Source: an uncultured Desulfovibrionaceae bacterium
GTDB taxonomy: Bacteria > Desulfobacterota > Desulfovibrionia > Desulfovibrionales > Desulfovibrionaceae
Direction of reading: 5' to 3'
Length of the DNA stretch: 13,942 nt
Assembly: GCA_947074125.1 (NCBI GenBank)
Contig: CAMTOM010000013.1
Span: 1 to 13,942, forward strand
The notes under the pieces were generated by a model. It saw only the letters and a list, made by a program, of their open reading frames with translations, was not told where the DNA came from and ran no database searches. The position numbers were made by a program, and so were the translations under genes. Below are positions 1 through 6,948 of the stretch, piece after piece (the stretch's first letter is position 1; each line of letters opens with the position of its first letter).

Positions 1-97
1 TTGATCTTTCAATTCATTTTTGACAGATTTGCCTATTTAGTAATTGTTATAGTAATAATGGCAGTACGGATGGCGTGGGTATAGGGGGGACAGGCGT
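1..97 (+). promoter_or_regulatory. AT-rich leader upstream of tssA, probable operon promoter region
   Basis: This non-coding stretch precedes the first gene of the cluster. The first 60 bases are clearly richer in A and T than the genes that follow, as expected for a promoter. A TTGACA hexamer at 20-25 matches a sigma-70 -35 box, but no good -10 box sits 16-18 bases later, so that reading is weak. A TGGCAG...GGC pattern at 59-74 resembles a sigma-54 -24/-12 element, but its spacing is one base too long. The purine run AGGGGGGA at 83-90 is the ribosome binding site for tssA. Whether a transcript really starts here cannot be settled from the sequence, and the left edge of the window may cut off further control sites. 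Confidence 0.35.
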
Positions 98-1666
98 ATG
101 GGGGAAGCCATCGCCAATCGCTATCTTGAAGCATGGGGAAAACCCTTCGGGGAAGACGAACCCTGTGGCGAAGACATTAGTTTTTCTTCAGAATTTGAGG
201 CGCTGCGCGCTGAAGTGGAGAAAGACACCTCGCTGCACGCCACAGAATCCACAGACTGGATTGTTGTGGCGCGTCTTACCGCTGAGATGCTTGAAACACA
301 AAGCAAGGATATCTGGCTTCTGGTATACGCCGTCTATGCTGAATACCGCACTGCTGGTCTGGATGCCTCTCCCGAAGCCTTTGCCGCGCTGACGGAAATA
401 TTACGTCAGTTCTGGGAGCATATTCATCCTCAAAGACGCCTGCCGCGTCGTCTGGCGCCTCTTGTCTGGCTGTGTGGACGCATGGAACATGCGGCAAAAA
501 CAACCTCTTTTCTGGATGGCTCCTCAACGGCTGTGAATGCCCTGCGTGAAGCGTTTACGGCTTTGCAGGAGCTGTTGCATGAGAAATTTGCGGATACGGC
601 TCCTTCATTCAGCGGCATTTTCTCCCGTATCCCTGAGGCGGTCGAACAGGTGCCGACTGAAGAAGCTCCTGCACAGCCTCAAGATGCAGCTCCAGCGCAG
701 ACCAGAGCGCCTGCCCGTGCCCCAGAGCCTGCCGTACCGTCTTCTGCCGGCTCGGATGAAGGGCGCATTGCGGCATCTGCCCTGCCGCAGTTGATCCGTA
801 CCATTATAGAACAGTCGCGTCAGCTTGCCGGACATTTCTTGTTGCTGAACCCGTTGGATGAGCGTTCCTATCTTTTGCATCGTGCTGCCTTGTGGGGCAC
901 ATTGCTCCAGTCTCCTCTGGCTGACGCTACTGGCAAAACGCAGTTGACAAGCGGCATCCCTAAAGATCGCATCCAGACTTATACTGCTGCCGTGGAGGCA
1001 AAACAGTATGCCGAAATTTTGCCTCACCTTGAGCGTTCTGCGGGGAAAGCCCCTTTCTGGCTTGATGGGCATGTGATGGTTTTGCACTGTCTGGAAGGCC
1101 TGAAGGCGACATCTGCCGCTGCCTGCCTGCGGGAATGTCTGTCTGCGCTGTTGACGCGTTTTCCTGAGCTTGTGGGGTATTCCTTTAGGGATGGCAGCCC
1201 CTTTGCCTCGCCAAAGAGCGTGTCAGCTTTGGAGAATCTGCGTTCTGCTGCTTCGGGAAACAATATGTTTGCCGGCATGGTGGATGCTGGAGAGGGCGAG
1301 GGGAGCGAAGAAACTTTTCAGGAAGCGGTGCGGATAGGGCAGGAAGAAAATTTTCAGGCAGGGCTGCATCATCTGGGCAGCGTGCCGCCTGGGCGTCATC
1401 GTGCTGCGGTGCTGCATGCGCTTCGACAGGCTCGTTACTGTATTGCGCTTGAGAAAAAAGAAGCGGCGGAGCGCCTTTTGTCTGTGTTGTACCGGCAGAT
1501 GGAAGAGTGGAATTTGCTGGACTGGGAGCCGGATCTTACCGCAAGAATACTGGCGTTGGTGTGTACGCACCGGTCACAACGCGAGGGCGGCGATGCTGCG
1601 GCGGTGTTCTGCCGTTTGCAATGGCTGCATTGGGATATGGAGTTGGGCATCGCGCATGAAAATTGA
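98..1666 (+). CDS. tssA: T6SS protein TssA, VasJ / VCA0119-type
   Basis: TssA proteins sit at the baseplate or distal sheath end and organise assembly of the T6SS tail in the cytoplasm. The 522-residue product has an ImpA-type N-terminal domain at about residues 10-135, with the typical PCGED motif at 22-26 and a W..IHP motif around 106-111. A low-complexity Ala/Pro-rich linker follows at about 185-222. The C-terminal half (about 225-520) resembles the VasJ (VCA0119) family, including an ERSYLLHRAALWG segment and a helical repeat-like tail. The start at 98 is supported by a purine-rich ribosome binding site at 83-90 and keeps the conserved N-terminal motif intact. It is the first gene of the run, 30 bases ahead of tssB, as in HSI-II-like clusters. 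The family call is firm; the exact TssA subclass is inferred from the long C-terminal extension. Confidence 0.9.
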   Translation: MGEAIANRYLEAWGKPFGEDEPCGEDISFSSEFEALRAEVEKDTSLHATESTDWIVVARLTAEMLETQSKDIWLLVYAVYAEYRTAGLDASPEAFAALTEILRQFWEHIHPQRRLPRRLAPLVWLCGRMEHAAKTTSFLDGSSTAVNALREAFTALQELLHEKFADTAPSFSGIFSRIPEAVEQVPTEEAPAQPQDAAPAQTRAPARAPEPAVPSSAGSDEGRIAASALPQLIRTIIEQSRQLAGHFLLLNPLDERSYLLHRAALWGTLLQSPLADATGKTQLTSGIPKDRIQTYTAAVEAKQYAEILPHLERSAGKAPFWLDGHVMVLHCLEGLKATSAAACLRECLSALLTRFPELVGYSFRDGSPFASPKSVSALENLRSAASGNNMFAGMVDAGEGEGSEETFQEAVRIGQEENFQAGLHHLGSVPPGRHRAAVLHALRQARYCIALEKKEAAERLLSVLYRQMEEWNLLDWEPDLTARILALVCTHRSQREGGDAAAVFCRLQWLHWDMELGIAHEN

Positions 1667-1696
1667 TTGTAAAAACACCTGGCGGAGGAAATATAC

Positions 1697-2263
1697 ATGG
1701 CCAGAAAAGACGCATCCGTTGCGACAAAAAAGCGTATCAATGTGCAATTCAAGCCCGCAACTGGTGGCGCAGTGGAGGAAATAGAACTGCCCATGAAGGT
1801 GATGGTGCTGGGCGACTTTTTACAGCGTCATGATCCGAGGGCGTTGATGGATCGCAAGCCTGTATCTGTCAATAAAAACAACTTTGCCGAAGTTATGGCG
1901 AATCAGAAGCTGAGTGTGGATATTAACGTTGCCAATGTGCTGGAAGATGGCAAGTCAGAAAACAGCATTCCGGTCAGCCTCAATATTGAATCCATGAGAG
2001 ATTTTGAGCCTGGCAAGGTTTTGGAACAGGTTCCCGCGACAAACAAGCTCTTGCGTATTCGCGAGGCTTTGACCGCACTCAAAGGCCCCATGGGCAATAT
2101 GCCTGCTTTTCGCAAGGCGCTTGAAGCTGTGCTGTCTGATCCGCGCCAGCGTCTTGCTGTTGAAAAAGAATTGGAACAGGCCGGTATTCATTTCGATCTG
2201 ACATCTGCCAGGAAAGATGGTGCGAAAGATGATACGGGCGTGACAGATAAGGATACCGACTAA
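1697..2263 (+). CDS. tssB: T6SS contractile sheath small subunit TssB (VipA)
   Basis: TssB pairs with TssC to build the contractile sheath that surrounds the Hcp tube in the cytoplasm. The 188-residue product carries the family's N-terminal strand ELPMKVMVLGDF at residues 30-41, the VNKNNFAEVM segment at 58-67, and the SMRDFEPGKV motif followed by the helical LRIREALTALKG region. The length is slightly above the common 160-180, because of a charged tail (about 172-188) rich in Lys and Asp. A strong ribosome binding site, GGAGGAAA, lies just upstream (1682-1691 region), so the start is well supported. The gene is immediately followed by its obligate partner tssC. Confidence 0.95.
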   Translation: MARKDASVATKKRINVQFKPATGGAVEEIELPMKVMVLGDFLQRHDPRALMDRKPVSVNKNNFAEVMANQKLSVDINVANVLEDGKSENSIPVSLNIESMRDFEPGKVLEQVPATNKLLRIREALTALKGPMGNMPAFRKALEAVLSDPRQRLAVEKELEQAGIHFDLTSARKDGAKDDTGVTDKDTD

Positions 2264-2302
2264 ACAGGAGCACTCGCTCACATCTCCAAGGAGCATAGGC
2301 GT

Positions 2303-3778
2303 ATGAGTCAGATGAAGGATGAGGCGGAATTCGAATTTTTGTCATCGGATTCGTTGCTCGCACAGATTATCAGTGAAACCAATCTCGCTCCCGAAAGCGA
2401 AGAATACGAAGAAGCGCGTCTGGGGATTGGTGCTATCGTTTCCATGCTGACGCCCGAAGTGGCGGGTGAGCGTGTGAACCGCGCAACAATCAACAGTCTG
2501 ATTGCAGACATTGACCGCAGACTTTCCCAGTTTACGGATCTTGTGCTGCACCATGAGGCTTTTCAGGCGCTGGAATCGGCATGGCGCGGCTTGAAGCTGC
2601 TGACAGATCGCACGGATTTTCGCGAGAATGTGGTTGTTGAGTTTATCAATGTCACCAAAGACGAGCTGCTGGATGACTTTCTGGATGCCGCAGAAATCGT
2701 ACAGTCTGCGCTCTATAAGCAAGTGTATACGGCAGAATACGGTCAGTTCGGTGGCAAGCCTGTGGGTACGATGATCGGGAATTACTATTTCGGACCGTCC
2801 GCCATTGATATGCGCTTGCTGGAGAATATTTCCAAAGTCGCCGCGATGGCGCATTCGCCCTTTATTGCTGCCGCTTCTCCTGAGTTTTTTGGCTTGCGGG
2901 AAAGCTTTGAGCGCCTGCCTGCCCTGAAGGATCTTCAGGATGTATTCAGTGGAACGCGCTATGCCAAGTGGCAGAGCTTCCGCGAATCAGAAGACGCGCG
3001 CTATGTGGGCTTGACACTGCCGCGCTTTTTGCTGCGTCAGCCTTATGATCCTGAAGAAAATCCCGTGCGGGCTTTTGTGTACAAGGAAAATGTGGATGAC
3101 AGACATGCCAATTTCCTTTGGGGCAACGCTGCCTGGGCTTTTGCCACACGCATTACAGAGAGCTTTGCCAGATACCGCTGGGCAGCCAATATCATTGGGC
3201 CGCGCTCTGGTGGTGCCGTAGAAGATTTGCCTGTGCACCTGTATGAGTCGCTGGGTGATATTGAAATGAAAATCCCCACAGAAGTGCTGATTTCTGACAG
3301 GCGCGAATATGAGCTGGCGGAGCAGGGCTTTATTGCCCTGACCATGCGTAAGGGCTCGGACAATGCGGCATTTTTCTCCGCAAATTCCTGTCAGAAGCCA
3401 AAGTTCTTTGGCACGTCTGAAGAAGGACGGCGCGCAGAACTCAATTATCGTCTGGGAGCGCAACTGCCGTATCTGTTTATTGTTTCCCGCCTGGCGCACT
3501 ACGTCAAAGTGTTGCAGCGCGAGCATATTGGTTCCTGGAAAGAACGGGTGGACATGGAGCGCGAACTGAACAACTGGATACGCCAGTTTGTGGCGGATCA
3601 GGAAAATCCAAGTTCCGATATCCGCAGTCGTCGCCCCCTGCGTGAAGCGCACATTGAAGTGACTGAGGTTGAGGGAGATCCAGGCTGGTATCGTTCTTCC
3701 ATTAAAGTGCGCCCCCATTTCAAATTCATGGGAGCCTATTTTGACCTCTCGCTTGTGGGCAAGCTGGAACAGGAATAA
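2303..3778 (+). CDS. tssC: T6SS contractile sheath large subunit TssC (VipB)
   Basis: TssC is the large sheath subunit; with TssB it forms the helical tail sheath whose contraction drives the Hcp/VgrG needle outward, and its N-terminal helix is the segment ClpV recognises after contraction. The 491-residue product is full length for the family. It shows the ESAWRGL motif at 91-97, EYGQFGGKPVG at 145-155, a central PRFLLRQPYDP segment, and the conserved C-terminal end with DLSLVGKLEQE. An AAGGAG ribosome binding site at 2288-2293 supports this start. The spacer from tssB is 39 bases. Unlike many T6SS clusters, no hcp gene follows; tssE begins 3 bases after the stop codon. Confidence 0.97.
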   Translation: MSQMKDEAEFEFLSSDSLLAQIISETNLAPESEEYEEARLGIGAIVSMLTPEVAGERVNRATINSLIADIDRRLSQFTDLVLHHEAFQALESAWRGLKLLTDRTDFRENVVVEFINVTKDELLDDFLDAAEIVQSALYKQVYTAEYGQFGGKPVGTMIGNYYFGPSAIDMRLLENISKVAAMAHSPFIAAASPEFFGLRESFERLPALKDLQDVFSGTRYAKWQSFRESEDARYVGLTLPRFLLRQPYDPEENPVRAFVYKENVDDRHANFLWGNAAWAFATRITESFARYRWAANIIGPRSGGAVEDLPVHLYESLGDIEMKIPTEVLISDRREYELAEQGFIALTMRKGSDNAAFFSANSCQKPKFFGTSEEGRRAELNYRLGAQLPYLFIVSRLAHYVKVLQREHIGSWKERVDMERELNNWIRQFVADQENPSSDIRSRRPLREAHIEVTEVEGDPGWYRSSIKVRPHFKFMGAYFDLSLVGKLEQE

Positions 3779-3781
3779 TCC

Positions 3782-4171
3782 ATGTCGGGGAGTCTGTTTG
3801 AACGGTTGACGGGTAGTGAAAGCTATGCGCACTTTGATGAAGACGAGTCCATTCGTCAGCATTTGTTGCGTATGTTTATTACGCGGCAGGGTGCGGTATC
3901 GACACTGCCTGAATACGGACTCCCCGATTTGAACGATTTGAGACAGTCCCGCTCGGAACTTGTGAAGTTGATATGTGAATCGCTTGAACATTCAATCGCT
4001 GCTTATGAGCCGCGTCTGCAGAATGTTGAGGTTACCTATCGTCCTTTGTCAGACGCGACATTTGCGCTTGGTTTCCATATTGATGCACAAAAGACCGGTG
4101 CGGGAGAAGAGCTGCTGCCCTGGCAGTGGAATGTGTATTTTGAGAATGACAAGTTTCGGGGTGGGGGATGA
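3782..4171 (+). CDS. tssE: T6SS baseplate protein TssE (gp25-like)
   Basis: TssE is the homologue of phage T4 gp25, the baseplate wedge protein that starts sheath polymerisation. The 129-residue product begins with the typical SLFERL segment, contains the family signature around STLPEYGLPDL (about residues 39-49), and ends with a region ahead of W..NVYFENDKF, which fits the gp25 fold. It starts 3 bases after the tssC stop, with its ribosome binding site (AGGAA) inside the last tssC codons, and it overlaps tssF by an ATGA junction at 4168-4171. Both features suggest translational coupling. The length is at the short end of the family. The call rests on motif and gene order together. Confidence 0.92.
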   Translation: MSGSLFERLTGSESYAHFDEDESIRQHLLRMFITRQGAVSTLPEYGLPDLNDLRQSRSELVKLICESLEHSIAAYEPRLQNVEVTYRPLSDATFALGFHIDAQKTGAGEELLPWQWNVYFENDKFRGGG

Positions 4172-5940
4172 GCGTTTTTAACCGCTATTATCAAGAAGAG
4201 CTGCTTGCCTTGCGTGAGCTTGGCAGAGAGTACGCCGAACGCAATCCGGCTCTTGCGCCAGCACTGGGCACGTTGGGACGTGATCCTGATGTGGAGCGCA
4301 TTCTGGAGGCTTTTGCTTTTCTGTCTGGGCGTTTGCGCCAGAAGCTTGATGATGAGCTTCCCGAAATCACACACTCCCTCTTTTCCTTACTCTGGCCCAA
4401 TTATCTGCGCCCCATTCCGGCATGCAGTATTATCCAGTATCAGCCAACCACACAGAGCGCGTTCAAAGGAACTGTCAAACGGGGCACATTGGTGGGCGCA
4501 CGGGAAGTAGAAGGCACAAGCTGCACATTCCGCACGGTGTACGATGCGGATCTTCTCCCCATTAAAATCTCGGATATGCGTGTTGTCGAGGAAGGGAATG
4601 AAGGCGTCATTTGTTTGCGCTTCAAAACCATCGAGACCCCATTACCGAGTATTTCTTTTTCCCGCCTGCGCTTTTTCCTGGTGGGAGATCCGCTGGTGGT
4701 GCACACGCTCTATTTTTCGCTGGTGAACCGTTTGCGCGAAATTCGCATTGTGTTGCGCAGTGATACCATGGAAGAGCGCGTTGTGGCGGTATTGCCCGCA
4801 AGCAATCTGCGCCCTATGGGATTTGATGAGGATGAGGCGCTCTATCCCTATCCTGAAGCGACTTTTCCCGGGTACAGAATCTTGCAGGAATATTTTTGCT
4901 TTCCTGAAAAGTTTTTCTTTGTTGAGGTATCGGGTCTGGAGCAGGGACTCAATACTGAGGCTTTCCACTCGTTTCATAATGTTGCGGATTTTGAAATACG
5001 CTTCGTCTTCAATGAGCTGCCTGAAGCATACGAATCCTTTCGGATGGACAACTGGCGCCTGTTCTGTACGCCTGTCGTGAATCTTTTTCCTCTGGCGGCT
5101 TCGCCTCTGCCTCTTGATCAGCGCAGAACAGAATACCGTATTGTGCCAGAACCGCGCCAGCCCTATCATTATGCGGTTTATAGCGTCGATCATGTGGAAA
5201 CCTGGAAGGAAAATATTATTAAGAGGCGCTATCTGCCTTTCGAGTCTTTTGATCATGAGCCAGAAACGGGGGATAATGTTTCTTATTATCGCCTGCGCAT
5301 ACGTCCATCACATGGCGATGAAGGGACAGAAACCTATATTTCTTTTGTGCAGGATATTGAAGGGAGCACAATTCCCCAGACGGAAACTATCTTTCTCCAA
5401 CTGACATGTACCAACAGATCGCTGCCCGGAAAGTTGCAGGTGGGTGATATTTGCGTTGCCAAGGGGAATCCTGAAGATAGCATACCCTTCACAAATATTA
5501 TGCCTGTGATCCCTTCTTTCAATCCGCCTCTTGAGGGGGATATTCTGTGGCGTCTCATTTCCAATATGTCATTAAATCATATTTCGCTGACTGACGTGCG
5601 GGCTTTGCGTGTTGTTCTTCGTGCGTATGATTTTCGCGCACCCTACGACAGACCAAGAGCCAGAGTATTGGAAAAAACACTTAAGGGCATGTTGCGCATT
5701 GTGGCGAGGCCTTGTGACCGCATTCATAATGGCCTGCCTGTCAGGGGGACACAGAGTCGGCTTGTGCTGGATCAGCGCGCCTTCAGTTGTGAGGGTGCCA
5801 TGTTCCTTTTTGCGTCTGTCCTCAATGAATTTTTAGCACTGTATGCCACCGTAAACAGTTTTCATCAGCTTATTGTGGAAGAAGCTTCCAGGGGGGAAGA
5901 GTACACATGGCCAGCCAGACTGGGCAACATGACCATATAG
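4168..5940 (+). CDS. tssF: T6SS baseplate subunit TssF (VasA / ImpG)
   Basis: TssF forms the baseplate wedge with TssG, TssE and TssK in the cytoplasm. The 590-residue product is of normal family length. Its N-terminus shows the YYQEELLALRELG helix, then a DPDVERILEAFAFLSGRL...KLDDELPEI stretch and the WPNYLRPIP motif (about residues 75-84). The C-terminal end holds the conserved MFLFASVLNEFLALYATVNS segment at about 545-564. The start overlaps the tssE stop by ATGA. Its last 34 bases overlap the start of tssG, again pointing to coupled translation of the two partner subunits. Confidence 0.95.
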   Translation: MSVFNRYYQEELLALRELGREYAERNPALAPALGTLGRDPDVERILEAFAFLSGRLRQKLDDELPEITHSLFSLLWPNYLRPIPACSIIQYQPTTQSAFKGTVKRGTLVGAREVEGTSCTFRTVYDADLLPIKISDMRVVEEGNEGVICLRFKTIETPLPSISFSRLRFFLVGDPLVVHTLYFSLVNRLREIRIVLRSDTMEERVVAVLPASNLRPMGFDEDEALYPYPEATFPGYRILQEYFCFPEKFFFVEVSGLEQGLNTEAFHSFHNVADFEIRFVFNELPEAYESFRMDNWRLFCTPVVNLFPLAASPLPLDQRRTEYRIVPEPRQPYHYAVYSVDHVETWKENIIKRRYLPFESFDHEPETGDNVSYYRLRIRPSHGDEGTETYISFVQDIEGSTIPQTETIFLQLTCTNRSLPGKLQVGDICVAKGNPEDSIPFTNIMPVIPSFNPPLEGDILWRLISNMSLNHISLTDVRALRVVLRAYDFRAPYDRPRARVLEKTLKGMLRIVARPCDRIHNGLPVRGTQSRLVLDQRAFSCEGAMFLFASVLNEFLALYATVNSFHQLIVEEASRGEEYTWPARLGNMTI

Positions 5941-6944
5941 ATGATCAAGAGAGCATCTGGCAGGAAACCCCCTTACTCGATGAGCTGCGGGCGACTCCGG
6001 GTTCATTCTCTTTTCCTCAGGCTGTGGATATTGCCAGGCGTTGCTTGCGGAGCAAGGGCTATGTACTGTCGCCGGAATCCTTTCGCTATACGGTGAATCC
6101 GTCTCTTGCATTTCCTCCGGGGGATATTCAGGAGCTTGCGATCACCTTTGACAAGCGTAATGAGCCGCGCGTCAGCCTGATGCTGAACCTGATGGGCTTG
6201 CATGGTTCTGCATCGCCTTTGCCAAGCTATTTTACGGATCATGTGGCGCAGCATGTTGATGAGGCAGATGCGCTGCGGGATTTTTTTGATATTTTTAATC
6301 ACCGTCTGGTATCGCTTCTGCATGATACGTGGATTAAATACCGATACTACGCGCAGTATGAAGCGCGTGCGTCAGACAGGCTTTCCAGTCGTTTTTTCAG
6401 TTTCATTGGTGCAGGGCATAAGGAGGTCAGAGGCGTAAAAGAGCTGCACTGGCCAAAATTGATGCCATATATGGGGCTGATTGCCTTTAACAGTGATGCG
6501 CCTGGAACGCTGGAAGAGGTATTGCGACACTACTTTGGGTGGGAGTCTATCAGCATTATTCCCTGCATCACGCGCTGGGTAGCTGTGCCAAAAGACCAGC
6601 AAAGTCGCTTGGGAGAGAGCGGCTGTACGCTGGGAGAAGATTTTATTCTTGGCGAGGAAGTGCCGGATCAGACAGGAAAATTTCGCGTGAGCATCACAAA
6701 GCTGACATGGGAGCGCTTTAATTCCTTTTTGCCTCTGGAAAAAAATTTTCGAGATCTGCAAACGCTGGTAAGATTTGTGCTGAAGTCGCGCCTTGAATTT
6801 GATGTGGAGCTGCGCTTGCTGCCAGATGAGATACGCCCCTGGTGTCTTGATGATGATAATGAATGCCGTCTGGGCTGGTCTACTTGGGCTGGTGAAGGGG
6901 GAGACGGAGCTATTATTCTGGAAACAGACCATCAGGAGATGTGA
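5907..6944 (+). CDS. tssG: T6SS baseplate subunit TssG (VasB / ImpH)
   Basis: TssG joins TssF (in a 2:1 TssF:TssG complex in characterised systems) to form the baseplate wedge. The 345-residue product has the family's N-terminal pattern (LLDELRATPGSFSFPQAVDI, about residues 23-42) and a QELAITF strand. Further along are a FFDIFNHRLVSLLH segment and a C-terminal LGWSTWAG motif. The start at 5907 follows a purine run GGGGGGAAGA at 5891-5900 and lies inside tssF, giving a 34-base overlap in a different frame. The stop is 4 bases ahead of the clpV start codon. There is little doubt about the family, since sequence pattern and position after tssF agree. Confidence 0.93.
   Translation: MASQTGQHDHIDDQESIWQETPLLDELRATPGSFSFPQAVDIARRCLRSKGYVLSPESFRYTVNPSLAFPPGDIQELAITFDKRNEPRVSLMLNLMGLHGSASPLPSYFTDHVAQHVDEADALRDFFDIFNHRLVSLLHDTWIKYRYYAQYEARASDRLSSRFFSFIGAGHKEVRGVKELHWPKLMPYMGLIAFNSDAPGTLEEVLRHYFGWESISIIPCITRWVAVPKDQQSRLGESGCTLGEDFILGEEVPDQTGKFRVSITKLTWERFNSFLPLEKNFRDLQTLVRFVLKSRLEFDVELRLLPDEIRPWCLDDDNECRLGWSTWAGEGGDGAIILETDHQEM
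6934..6939 (+). promoter_or_regulatory. Ribosome binding site that fixes the clpV start
   Basis: AGGAGA lies 9 bases before the ATG at 6949, inside the last codons of tssG. It favours this ATG over an in-frame ATG at 6793. The 52 extra residues from the earlier start do not resemble the ClpV N-terminus and would be encoded entirely within tssG. Confidence 0.75.
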
Positions 6945-6948
6945 GCGC

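Noticed and set aside
20..53. Sigma-70 promoter built on TTGACA at 20-25
   Set aside because: No acceptable -10 hexamer occurs at the right distance; the nearest TATAGT-like box at 48-53 is 22 bases away.
2987..3991. Antisense open frame (334 codons) opposite tssC/tssE
   Set aside because: It spans the tssC-tssE junction on the other strand, shows no domain and has the composition of a shadow frame.
6793..6948. N-terminal extension of ClpV from an upstream in-frame ATG
   Set aside because: The 52 extra residues are encoded inside tssG, do not look like a ClpV N-terminus, and the ATG at 6949 has a good ribosome binding site.
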